A stretch of DNA of 64,000 nt from DASUPK01 sp963797265 (GTDB lineage Bacteria; Actinomycetota; Thermoleophilia; Solirubrobacterales; 70-9), in NCBI GenBank assembly GCA_963797265.1, contig CAWCOY010000002.1, forward strand, positions 310,001 to 374,000, written 5' to 3'. Of the stretch, positions 22,382 through 30,952 are shown piece after piece; the first letter of the stretch is position 1, and every line of letters starts with the position of its first letter. The notes beneath the pieces are model-generated. The model worked only from the letters and a program-made list of their open reading frames with translations. It was not told where the DNA came from and ran no database searches. The position numbers were made by a program, and so were the translations under genes.

Positions 22382-25300
22382 CGCCGCGCCCTCGAGATCG
22401 CCACGCCGGCGCCGACCACCGCTGCCACCGCTCCGGCCACCTTGGCGCTCCGCGGCAGCCCGCCGTTGAGGACCACGTCCGGGTAGGCGTCCTCCGGATG
22501 GGTTCCGCCGACGCCAGTCGGCCCGTTGTCCAGCGCCATCTCGATCAGCTGGGCGGTGTGCAGGGCGCGGCGGTCGGAGAGCTCCTCGATCTGCGTCTTG
22601 CAGGAGAAGCCGTCGGCGACGATCAGGGTGGACTCGCCCGCGTCTCGGACCATGGGCAGCAGCCGCTGCTCCGCGATCTCGACCGAGATTTCGTGGTGGC
22701 CGTGCTCGAAGCCGAAGGAGCCTGCGAGCCCGCAGCAGCCGGAGTCGAGGATCTCGAAGTCGAGACCCATGCGCTCGTACAGCTTCTGCTCCGCGCTCAT
22801 CCCCATCACCGCCTCCTGGTGGCAGTGCCCGTGCACGATTGCCCTGCGCTCGAGCTTCGGCACGTCCCAGCCCTCCGCGTGCTCCTGCAGGAACTCGCTC
22901 AGAGTCAGCACGAGGCCCTTGAGCCGGTCGGCGTCGAGGTCGCGTGGCAGCAGGTTCGGGAGCTCGTCGCGGAAGGCCGCGACGCAGCTCGGCTCGAGCC
23001 CGACGATCGGGATGCCGGCGCGCAGCTGCGGGCGAAGCTCGCGCAGCATCCGCCGCCAGAACAGCTTCGCGGTGTCGAGCATCCCGTAGTCGTAGAGCGG
23101 GCGCCCGCAGCAGAGCGCCGCCTGCGGCACTATCACGCGATAGCCGGCGGCCTCGAGCACCCGCGTCGCCGCCTTCATCGGCTCCGGGTGTAGGTAGTTG
23201 TTGAAGGTGTCCGGGAAGAGGACCACCGGGTCGGCGGTTGGGTTCACCTCCCCCCTGTTCTTGAACCAGGACTTGAAGGTCTGGTGGGCGAAGCGCGGCA
23301 TCTCGCGCTTCGGGCTGATCCCGCCGAGGCGCTTGACGACCCGGCCGATGCCCGGCGCCGAGGTGAGGAAGTTCGCCAGCCTGGGCACGTGCTGCGCAAG
23401 CCGCGCGTGCAGCATGATCAGCCCCATCGTGTACGCCTCGGGCGGCCGCAGCCGCCGCTTGTAGTGGCCGGAAAGGAACTCGGCCTTGTAGGTGGCCATG
23501 TCGACGTTGACCGGGCAGTCGCCCTTGCAGCCCTTGCAGGAGAGGCAGAGGTCGAGCGCCTCGTGGACCTCGTCCGAGCGGAACCCGTCCGTGATCACGT
23601 CCCCCTCGAGCATCTCGTAGAGGATCCGGGAGCGACCGCGGGTCGTGTGCATCTCCTCCTTGGTCGCCATGTAGCTCGGGCACATCGTGCCGCTGTCGGT
23701 CTCGCGGCACTTGCCCACGCCGACGCAGCGCAGCGCGGCATGGGAGAAGCTGCCGTCGTCCTCCGGGTAGGCGAAGTGCGTCTTCGGCTCGTGCGGCGCA
23801 TAGTCGGCGCCGAGCTTCAGGTTGGAGACGATCGGATAGGGGTCGACGACCTTGTGCGGGTTCATGCGGCCGTCCGGGTCCCAGATCGCCTTCATCTGCT
23901 GGAACGCCTTGGTCAGCTCCTCGCCGTACATCTTCGGCAGCAGCTCGGCGCGCTGCTGGCCATCACCGTGCTCCCCGGAGAGCGAGCCGCCGTAGGAGAC
24001 GACCAGGTCTGCCGCCTGATCGAGGAAGTGGCGCCATCTCCGCAGCCCCTCCGCGGTCCGCAGGTCGAAGTCGATTCGGCAGTGGACGCAGCCGTCGCCG
24101 AAGTGGCCGTACAGCGCCGCGCGGTAGTCGTGGCTCTCGAGCAGCTGCTGGAAGTCGCGCAGGTAATCACCCAGGCGGTCGGGTGGCACCGCGGCGTCCT
24201 CCCAGCCCGGCCAGTGATCCCGCTCGCCCGGCACGTAGGCGGTGGCGCCGAGGCCCGCCTCCCTGACCTCCCAGACCTTCTGCTCCTCGTCCTCGTCCTC
24301 GAACAGCTTCATCGAGGGCGCGTCGTCGTCCTTCTTGAGGCGCTTCATGCAATCGCGGGCGCGCTCGTTCGCCTCCTCGTCGCTGTCACCTCCGAACTCC
24401 ACCAAGAGCCAGCCGGCGCCATCCGGGAGCAGCGGGATCTCCGACTCGTGCATGCCCTTGGCGTGCATGTCGTCGATCAGGCGCTGGTCGATGCCCTCGA
24501 GGCCCACCGGCCCGTACTCGAGGATCTCCGGGACGTGGTCGGCGGCGTGGAAGACGTCCTCGTAGCCGAGCACCAGCAGCGCTCGGCTGGGCGGGCTGTG
24601 CACCAGCCGGACCGTCGCCTCCAGCACTGTCGCGAGAGTCCCCTCGGATCCGACCAGCGCCCGGGCGACGTTGAAGCCCTTCTCCGGCAGCAGCTCGTCG
24701 AGGTTGTAGCCCGAGACCCGGCGCGGGATGTCGGGGAAGCGCGCCCGGATCTCATCGGCGTAGCGATCCCGCAGGTCGCGCATCCGGCGGTAGATCTCTC
24801 CCCTGCGCCCACCGCCCGCGATGATCCGCTCGAGCTCCTCCTCGGAGGTCGGGCCCACCTTCATCCGAACCCCGTCGTAGGTGACGATCTCCAGCTCCTC
24901 GACGTTGTCGGAGGTCCGTCCGGCCATCACCGAGTGGATGCCGCAGGAGTTGTTGCCGATCATCCCGCCGAAGGTCGCGTACTCGTGGGTGGAGGTGTCG
25001 GGGGCGAAGGTGAGGTCGAAGCGCTCCTCGGTGATGCTCGCGAGCTGATCGCGGATCACCCCCGGCTCGACGCGCGCCACCTGGCTGTTGGCATCGATCT
25101 CGATGATCCGCCGCAGGCGCTTGGAGACGTCGATCACCACCGCCTGGTTCGTGGTCTCGCCCGAGAGGCTGGTGGCGCAGCCCCGCGGCAGCACCGGGGC
25201 CCCGTGCTCGTGGCAGGCGGCCACCGCCGCCACGATGTCCTCGGTCGAGTCCGGAATCACGACCCCGATCGGATGCTGCCGGTAGTTGGAGCTGTCGTGC

Positions 25301-25530
25301 GAGTAGATCGCGCGGGTGCCCGCGTCGAAGCGGACCTCCCCCCGCACCGCCGAGCGCAGGCTGCGCTCCAGGGACTTCGTGTCGACGTCCTCGACCCCCT
25401 GCGGGCCGAGCTGAGCGTGGCCGAGCCCGCGCCCTCCCCGGCTCTCTCGCCAGCCGAGGATCTTCGGATCGATGCCTCGGTCCCCGATGGCTCGATCGAC
25501 CCCGTCGGAGCGCTCGGCCGCGATGCCCAT
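22378..25530 (-). CDS. FAD-linked oxidase / Fe-S fusion dehydrogenase (GlcD-GlcF type, D-2-hydroxy acid)
   Basis: A 1050-residue fusion. Residues about 50-270 are a PCMH FAD-binding domain (PRGCATSLSGETTN), 270-560 the FAD-oxidase C-terminal domain (GEHGDGQ), then two [4Fe-4S] binding blocks (CVGVGKCRETDSGTMCPSY and CLSCKGCKGDCPVN) and two CCG domains (ALCCGRPLYDYG and SGCCGLAGSFG). This matches quinone-linked D-lactate or D-2-hydroxyglutarate dehydrogenases such as YdiJ. Electrons would pass from FAD to the clusters and the quinone pool. ATG 25530 directly follows the upstream stop; GTG 25536 is an alternative. The first 45 residues are unconserved. Confidence 0.88.
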   Translation of the reverse strand: MGIAAERSDGVDRAIGDRGIDPKILGWRESRGGRGLGHAQLGPQGVEDVDTKSLERSLRSAVRGEVRFDAGTRAIYSHDSSNYRQHPIGVVIPDSTEDIVAAVAACHEHGAPVLPRGCATSLSGETTNQAVVIDVSKRLRRIIEIDANSQVARVEPGVIRDQLASITEERFDLTFAPDTSTHEYATFGGMIGNNSCGIHSVMAGRTSDNVEELEIVTYDGVRMKVGPTSEEELERIIAGGGRRGEIYRRMRDLRDRYADEIRARFPDIPRRVSGYNLDELLPEKGFNVARALVGSEGTLATVLEATVRLVHSPPSRALLVLGYEDVFHAADHVPEILEYGPVGLEGIDQRLIDDMHAKGMHESEIPLLPDGAGWLLVEFGGDSDEEANERARDCMKRLKKDDDAPSMKLFEDEDEEQKVWEVREAGLGATAYVPGERDHWPGWEDAAVPPDRLGDYLRDFQQLLESHDYRAALYGHFGDGCVHCRIDFDLRTAEGLRRWRHFLDQAADLVVSYGGSLSGEHGDGQQRAELLPKMYGEELTKAFQQMKAIWDPDGRMNPHKVVDPYPIVSNLKLGADYAPHEPKTHFAYPEDDGSFSHAALRCVGVGKCRETDSGTMCPSYMATKEEMHTTRGRSRILYEMLEGDVITDGFRSDEVHEALDLCLSCKGCKGDCPVNVDMATYKAEFLSGHYKRRLRPPEAYTMGLIMLHARLAQHVPRLANFLTSAPGIGRVVKRLGGISPKREMPRFAHQTFKSWFKNRGEVNPTADPVVLFPDTFNNYLHPEPMKAATRVLEAAGYRVIVPQAALCCGRPLYDYGMLDTAKLFWRRMLRELRPQLRAGIPIVGLEPSCVAAFRDELPNLLPRDLDADRLKGLVLTLSEFLQEHAEGWDVPKLERRAIVHGHCHQEAVMGMSAEQKLYERMGLDFEILDSGCCGLAGSFGFEHGHHEISVEIAEQRLLPMVRDAGESTLIVADGFSCKTQIEELSDRRALHTAQLIEMALDNGPTGVGGTHPEDAYPDVVLNGGLPRSAKVAGAVAAVVGAGVAISRARR

Positions 25531-25532
25531 CG

Positions 25533-26699
25533 TCACTCGATTCGGAAGCGGTCGGCCTCCGGGCGGAGCTCGAGCCCCACGCCCGCGCGGCGCCCGTCCG
25601 GCAGCAGGCAGCCTCCGCCCGGCTCCAGGGTGCCCTCGAACAGCATCGACTCGATCCGGACGTGGTCGTGGAAGTACTCGAGATGCTTGAGCGACTCCAT
25701 CGCGCAGCATGCCTGCGCCGAGACGGCCGGGGCGCAGTGGGCCGAGGACGGGATGCCATGGGCGCGGCAGAGGCCGTCGATCCGGAGCAGCTCGGTGATG
25801 CCGCCGCACCGGGTCACGTCGGACTGGAGCACGTCCACCGCGTTCGCGGCGAGCAGGCGCTCGGCGTCGTGCAGGCTCCAGTTATACTCGCCGCCGGCGA
25901 TCTCCAGTCCGGCCGGCGCCCGGCTGCGGACCCGGCGGAGGCCGGCGAGGTCATCGTTGGGCAGCGGCTCCTCCAGCCAGACGACCCCCTGCTCGCGAAA
26001 GCGCTCGGCGTGCTTCAGCGCCTCGGGGACCGAGTCGTAGGCACCGTTCGCGTCCACCATCAGCTCGACGTTCGGCCCGATCACCTCGCGGATGACCTTG
26101 ATGCGCTCCGGGTCGAGGTCGGGCTCCCGGCCCACCTTGATCTTCACGGAGCGCATCCCGGCCTCGATCCAGCCCCGGGCCTGGTCGCGAAGCGCCTGGG
26201 CGTCGTAGGAGGTGAAGCCGCCGCTGCCGTAGACCGGCACGGCCTCGCGGAACCGGGGTAGGGCGTCGGCCAGCGGCAGGCCGAGGAGCCGAGCCTTCAG
26301 GTCCCAGAGCGCGATGTCGACGGCGGAGAGGGCCATCGCCCCCACACCCGGCTGCCCGGCGTTGCGCAGCTGGCGCCGCATCTCCACCCAGCTGACCGGC
26401 GGGCGCATGGCGTCGGCGCCCCGGACGATGTCGCAGAGCTTCGACTCGATCAGCGTCGCGACCGCACGGTCGCCGTAGGTGTAGCCGATGCCGCGCTCCC
26501 GCCCGTTGAACGCCTCCACCAAGATGATCGTGGTCGAGTCCCATTCGAGGGTGCCGTCCGACTCCGGCCGGTCCGTCGCGATCTCGTAGGTGGTGACCTC
26601 GAGGCCCTCGACGTGTGGATTGATCCTGCCGGTGCGGCTGCGGACTTGGCCACGCGGCTCGACGAGCGCCATCCCGGCTGTCCCGCCGTTCTGGTCCAT
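25533..26699 (-). CDS. Mandelate racemase / muconate-lactonizing enzyme family protein
   Basis: Enolase-superfamily enzyme of 388 residues, probably a sugar-acid dehydratase or racemase. The KxK catalytic motif is in SVKIKVGRE, metal ligands are in VDANGAY, EEPLPND and GGEYN, and the general-base histidine is in PSSAHCAP after SDVTRCGG. That set fits the mandelate-racemase subgroup. Its ATG overlaps the TGA of the TPP enzyme and its stop abuts the FAD dehydrogenase, so all three are coupled and probably act on related 2-hydroxy or 2-keto acids. The first 30 residues are unconserved. Confidence 0.87.
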   Translation of the reverse strand: MDQNGGTAGMALVEPRGQVRSRTGRINPHVEGLEVTTYEIATDRPESDGTLEWDSTTIILVEAFNGRERGIGYTYGDRAVATLIESKLCDIVRGADAMRPPVSWVEMRRQLRNAGQPGVGAMALSAVDIALWDLKARLLGLPLADALPRFREAVPVYGSGGFTSYDAQALRDQARGWIEAGMRSVKIKVGREPDLDPERIKVIREVIGPNVELMVDANGAYDSVPEALKHAERFREQGVVWLEEPLPNDDLAGLRRVRSRAPAGLEIAGGEYNWSLHDAERLLAANAVDVLQSDVTRCGGITELLRIDGLCRAHGIPSSAHCAPAVSAQACCAMESLKHLEYFHDHVRIESMLFEGTLEPGGGCLLPDGRRAGVGLELRPEADRFRIE

Positions 26700-28486
26700 C
26701 AGCGGGTCGTGAACTCCTTCAGCTTGCCCTTGGCGGACTGTTTGATGATGCGAGCCGCGTTGGGGTCGCCCTTGAGCAGCGCCTTCGCCATCGAGGTGGC
26801 CTGGTCCATCTTGATGTGCGGCGGGAGCGGGGGAACCTCGGGGTCGGTGATCGCCTCGTAGACGACCGGCCGGTCGGCCGCGAGGGCCTCGTCCCAGGCG
26901 TCCGCCACCTGGTCGGGCTGATCGACCCTGATCCCCTTCAGCCCGAGCAGCTCCGCGTAGCGGGCGAAGTTGAAGTCCGGCAGCACCTGCGAGGCCTCGA
27001 GCTTCGGGTCGCCGGACAACACCCGCTGCTCCCAGGTCACCTGGTTGAGGTCGTGGTTGTTGAGCACCACCACGATCAGCTGCTTGTTCGACCACTGCTC
27101 CCAGCGCGCGGAGATGTCGATCAGCGCGTTGATGCCGAGCATCTGCATCGCGCCGTCGCCCACCGACGCGATCACCGGGCGATCGGGATACGCCATCTTG
27201 GCCGCGAAGGCGTAGGGCACGCCAGGGCACATCGTCGCCAGCGTCCCGGAGAGAGCCGCCTTCATCCCCTTGCGGAGCTTCAGGTGGCGCGCCCACCAGT
27301 TCGTGGCGGAGCCGGAGTCGGCGGTGAGGATGCACTGGTCAGGGAGCCGCGAGCTGAGCTCGTGGAAGACGAGCAGGGGATTGATGCCGTCGTCGGCGGA
27401 CTGGTGCGCCCGCTCGTCGAGGATCTGCCACCAGCGCTCGACGTTCTCCTCGATCCCCTCGCGCCAGGAGCGGTTCTCCTTGCGCTCCAGGTGCGGGATC
27501 AGCTCGCGGAGCGTGTCCCGCGAGTCGCCGACAAGACCGACCTCCATCGGGTAGCGAATCCCGACCAGGCGGCCGTCGATGTCGATCTGGACGCCGCGGG
27601 CATCGCCCGGCTCGGGCAGCCACTCGGCGTAGGGGAAGCTCGAGCCGACCATCAGCAGCGTGTCACAGCCGGAGATCATCTCGTAGCTCGGCTTGGAGCC
27701 GAGCAGCCCGATCGAGCCGGTGACGAAGGGCAGGTCGTCCGGGAGCGCGTCGCGGCCGTTGAGCGCCTTGGCGACGCCGGCGCCGAGCAGCTCCGCGGTC
27801 TCGTTCACTTCGTCGGCGGCGCCCGCGGCGCCCTGCCCGATCAGCATCGCCACCCTCTCGCCCTCGTTGAGGACCTGGGCGGCCCGCTGGATCTCGCTCT
27901 CCTGCGGGATCACGCGCGGCCGCAGGTTGCCGTCGACCGAGCTGAAGATTGCGCCGTGCTCGCGCGGCGGGTCTGAGTAGTCGGACTCCTGCACGTCCTC
28001 GGGGAAGATCACGGCCGTCACGGAGCGCGATGCCTCGGCGACCTGGATGGCCCGGTCGATCAGGTGGCGGGCCTGCGGCGGCGACATGCAGACCTGCACG
28101 AACTCGGAAGCGACGTCCTTGAAGAGCGAGATTAGATCGACCTCCTGCTGGTAGTTCGAGCCCAGCGAGAATGTCTTCTGCTGCCCGACGATCGCGACCA
28201 CCGGCTGGTGGTCGAGCTTCGCGTCGTAGAGGCCGTTGAGCAGGTGGATGGCGCCCGGACCGGATGTCGCCAGGCAGACCCCGACCTGGTCGGTGAACTT
28301 GGCGTGGGCCGTGGCGCAGAAGGCGGCGATCTCCTCGTGCCGCGTCTGGATGAACTCGACCTCGTCGCCGTGCTCGTGGAAGCCGCCGAGGATGCCGTTG
28401 ATCCCGTCGCCCGGGTAGCCGTAGACCTGCTTGATCCCGTGCTCGTGAAGTCTGCGGAGGATGAACGCGCCGACGGTCTCTGACAT
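26699..28486 (-). CDS. Thiamine-pyrophosphate enzyme, pyruvate oxidase (PoxB)-like
   Basis: A 595-residue TPP-dependent decarboxylase of the PoxB/acetolactate synthase family. The catalytic glutamate is in TRHEEIAAFCA, the central FAD/Rossmann domain runs about 190-340, and the TPP-magnesium motif starts GDGAMQM and ends VVVLNN. The beginning VYGYPGDGINGILGG is typical of the PoxB-like YdaP group. It would decarboxylate pyruvate or a related 2-keto acid and pass electrons to quinone. It is the first gene of the coupled operon. Confidence 0.88.
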   Translation of the reverse strand: MSETVGAFILRRLHEHGIKQVYGYPGDGINGILGGFHEHGDEVEFIQTRHEEIAAFCATAHAKFTDQVGVCLATSGPGAIHLLNGLYDAKLDHQPVVAIVGQQKTFSLGSNYQQEVDLISLFKDVASEFVQVCMSPPQARHLIDRAIQVAEASRSVTAVIFPEDVQESDYSDPPREHGAIFSSVDGNLRPRVIPQESEIQRAAQVLNEGERVAMLIGQGAAGAADEVNETAELLGAGVAKALNGRDALPDDLPFVTGSIGLLGSKPSYEMISGCDTLLMVGSSFPYAEWLPEPGDARGVQIDIDGRLVGIRYPMEVGLVGDSRDTLRELIPHLERKENRSWREGIEENVERWWQILDERAHQSADDGINPLLVFHELSSRLPDQCILTADSGSATNWWARHLKLRKGMKAALSGTLATMCPGVPYAFAAKMAYPDRPVIASVGDGAMQMLGINALIDISARWEQWSNKQLIVVVLNNHDLNQVTWEQRVLSGDPKLEASQVLPDFNFARYAELLGLKGIRVDQPDQVADAWDEALAADRPVVYEAITDPEVPPLPPHIKMDQATSMAKALLKGDPNAARIIKQSAKGKLKEFTTR

Positions 28487-28565
28487 GAGGCTCCTTCCGG
28501 GTTGGCTGTGGGGCTGATTACCGCTCGCCGGAGGGACAAACCTCGCCCGTGCGGCCGCTTACGTC

Positions 28566-28988
28566 TCAGCCGCCGCGGTTCCCTTGGATCCGCTCCGCCA
28601 GCGCGATCTCCATGCCGGAGAGGACCACGTATACCCCGCTGGCGGTGAAGCCCCCCACGAGCCAGCTGAGCCACTCGCCCAGCAGAGAGCCGAGCACCGC
28701 CGCGGCGCCCACGGATGCCGCCACGGAGCCCAGGCTGAGGGCCGAGCCGAGGGCCACCACCCTCGCCGGCTCGCCGGTGGGCGCCTTGCTGAATCCCTTT
28801 GAGACGACGATCTCGATCACGAGGAAGGCGGCGATCGCGCCGGCGAGGAAGAGGAAGATGTCCCCGGGAATCGGGCTCGGGTGCCGGCTCGCCAGCACGC
28901 CGAACGACGCGGTGATCATCACGGAGTAGCCGAATGCGGTGTAGTTGTTGCGAACCGAAGCCTGCAGCCCGTGGCCGATCGCCTTCAC
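28566..28988 (-). CDS. Four-helix membrane protein, unknown
   Basis: A 140-residue protein with four hydrophobic segments (about 18-35, 42-62, 78-100, 105-125) separated by short loops and an ending MEIALAERIQGN. No recognised domain. It precedes the TPP-enzyme operon on the same strand with a gap of about 80 bases, so it could be the first gene of that transcript or stand alone. It diverges from the SDR gene. Confidence 0.7.
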   Translation of the reverse strand: MKAIGHGLQASVRNNYTAFGYSVMITASFGVLASRHPSPIPGDIFLFLAGAIAAFLVIEIVVSKGFSKAPTGEPARVVALGSALSLGSVAASVGAAAVLGSLLGEWLSWLVGGFTASGVYVVLSGMEIALAERIQGNRGG

Positions 28989-29075
28989 GAGTCCACTTGT
29001 ACCCCTCGAACCGGTCGGCTACCCGCCGGATCCGGTCGTTTGCGGCCGGATCGCCGGGGGAAGTGAAGGGGCACG

Positions 29076-30065
29076 ATGGAGGGCGTCGCTGTCGTCACCG
29101 GTGCCTCCGCGGGAGTCGGACGGGCGACCGCTCGGCGGCTCGCGGAGGATGGCTACGACGTGGCCCTGCTCGCCCGGGGCCACGAGGCCCTGGACGGCGC
29201 ACGGAAGGAGTTGGAGCGGCTCGGCCGGCGCGGACTGCCGATCCCGACCGACGTCGCTGATCCCGCGCAGGTCGAGGAGGCGGCGGAGCGGGCCGAGGCC
29301 GAGCTCGGCCCGATCGAGCTCTGGGTCAATAACGCAATGACCACCGTCTTCGCGCCTTTCACGGAGATCGAGCCGGACGAGTTCCGGCGCGCCACCGAGG
29401 TCACCTATCTGGGCGTCGTCTGGGGAACGCGCGCGGCGCTGCGCCGGATGCAGCCGCGCGACCGGGGCACGATCGTGATGGTCGGCAGCGCGCTCGCCTA
29501 CCGAGGCATCCCCCTCCAGTCCGTCTACTGCGGCTCCAAGCACGCGATCAAAGGGTTCTTCGAGTCGGTCCGGACCGAGCTGCTGCACGAGGGCAGTGCG
29601 GTCCGCGTTTCGATGGTCGAGCTGCCCGCGCTCAACACCCCGCAATTCGACCACTGCCGCACCCGCCTGCCGAAGAAGCCGCAGCCGGTGCCGCCGATCT
29701 ACCAGCCCGAGGTCGCCGCCGACGCGATCGCCTGGGCGGCCCGGAGCGGCGAGCGCGAGGTCTACGTCGGCGCACCGACCTGGAAGACGATCTGGGGCGA
29801 GCGGATCGCGCCGGGTCTGGCGGACCGCTACCTGGCCCGCAATGGATACGAGAGCCAGCAGGCGGACGAGCCCGTGAACGGCGACCGGCCCGACAACCTG
29901 TTCGCGCCGGTGGAGGGCGATCACGGGGCCCACGGCCGCTTCGAGCAGGGATCTCGTGAGCGGAGCCCGCTGCTCTGGCTCGGCAAGCATCGCCGCGCCA
30001 TCGGCATCGCCGCGCTCGCGGGCCTTGGCGCCAGTGCCGCCGCCGCGATCGGAAGGAGTGACTGA
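29076..30065 (+). CDS. Short-chain dehydrogenase with C-terminal membrane anchor
   Basis: NAD(P)-dependent oxidoreductase of 329 residues. The cofactor motif is TGASAGVG at about 8-15, the catalytic serine is in VGSALAYRG and YCGSK supplies tyrosine and lysine. The usual NNAG reads NNAM. Beyond the SDR core (about 1-235) there is an extra 95-residue tail with a final hydrophobic stretch (IGIAALAGLGASAAAAIG) that could anchor it in the membrane. The substrate is unknown. It overlaps the probable CTG start of the CtaG-like gene. Confidence 0.86.
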   Translation: MEGVAVVTGASAGVGRATARRLAEDGYDVALLARGHEALDGARKELERLGRRGLPIPTDVADPAQVEEAAERAEAELGPIELWVNNAMTTVFAPFTEIEPDEFRRATEVTYLGVVWGTRAALRRMQPRDRGTIVMVGSALAYRGIPLQSVYCGSKHAIKGFFESVRTELLHEGSAVRVSMVELPALNTPQFDHCRTRLPKKPQPVPPIYQPEVAADAIAWAARSGEREVYVGAPTWKTIWGERIAPGLADRYLARNGYESQQADEPVNGDRPDNLFAPVEGDHGAHGRFEQGSRERSPLLWLGKHRRAIGIAALAGLGASAAAAIGRSD

Positions 30066-30097
30066 CGGAGCCGGTCGGCTGGAGCCTCGACCCGGGG

Positions 30098-30952
30098 GTG
30101 ATCGGCTCCATCGCGGTCGTGGGTGCGGCCTACGCCGTCAGGGCTCGGGCCCTGCGGCGGACAGGTCGCCCGGTGCCCTGGCTGAGGCAGGCGTCCTTCT
30201 ACAGCGGGCTCGCGATCCTGCTGGGCGCCCTGGTCACCCCGATCGACACGATCGGCGAGAGCCGCTCCTTCTACGTCCACATGGTCCAGCACCTGATGCT
30301 CGGCGACCTGGCGCCACTCGCGATCGTAATCGGGTTCACCGGTCCGATCCTCCGGCCGGTGCTGGCGGTGCCGGTGGTGGGGCGGCTGCGCATCCTGGCG
30401 CACCCGCTGGTCGCTCTGCCGGCCTGGACGATCGCCTTCTACGTCTGGCATCTCCCGGTCGCCTACGAGGCCGCCCTTGCGCACCCAGCCGTCCACGCCT
30501 TCGAGCACCTCTCCTTCTTCTGTACCGGGCTGATGATCTGGGCCGCGGTGATCGAGCCGCTGCCCGGCCCGGCCTGGTTCGGCAGCGGGGCCAAGGCCGC
30601 CTTCGTGCTGGCGATGCGGACGCTCGGCGCGGTGCTCGCCACGGTCTTCATCTGGGCGGGGCAGCCGCTCTACCCGGACTACGCGGCCGGGGAGCGGGCC
30701 TGGGGGATCTCGCCCGTCACGGACCAGACGATCGGCGGCCTGATCATGTTCACGGAGGGAGCCACGATCACGCTGCTCGTCTTCGCCTGGCTCTTCCTCC
30801 GCTGGTCCAAGGAGTCTGAGCTCCGACAGTCGCTGATCGAGGGGGGCAGGGACCCAGCCCGCGCCGGGCGTGCGGCGCGCTACGGAGGACTGGTCACCAC
30901 CGGCTCTCGCTCGGCCCGCGCAGCCTCCTCCTCGGCCCGCTCGCGCTCCTGA
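30098..30952 (+). CDS. ctaG: Cytochrome c oxidase assembly factor, caa3_CtaG family
   Basis: Seven-helix membrane protein of 284 residues from GTG 30098. Histidine-bearing helices HMVQHLMLGDLAPL, WHLPVAYEAAL and FEHLSFFCTGLMIW match the caa3_CtaG family, which helps build CuB in cytochrome oxidase. Conserved sequence (SLDPGVIG) extends upstream to a CTG at 30062 that overlaps the SDR stop and has GGAAGGAG just before it, so the true start may be that CTG. It converges on qcrB with a 73-base overlap, next to its probable client operon. Confidence 0.82.
   Translation: MIGSIAVVGAAYAVRARALRRTGRPVPWLRQASFYSGLAILLGALVTPIDTIGESRSFYVHMVQHLMLGDLAPLAIVIGFTGPILRPVLAVPVVGRLRILAHPLVALPAWTIAFYVWHLPVAYEAALAHPAVHAFEHLSFFCTGLMIWAAVIEPLPGPAWFGSGAKAAFVLAMRTLGAVLATVFIWAGQPLYPDYAAGERAWGISPVTDQTIGGLIMFTEGATITLLVFAWLFLRWSKESELRQSLIEGGRDPARAGRAARYGGLVTTGSRSARAASSSARSRS

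Noticed and set aside
23284..26040. 918-codon open frame on the plus strand
   Set aside because: It is antisense to the FAD/Fe-S dehydrogenase, whose motifs are unambiguous. Its product is a valine/arginine/histidine-rich sequence without domains, typical of the antisense frame of high-GC genes.
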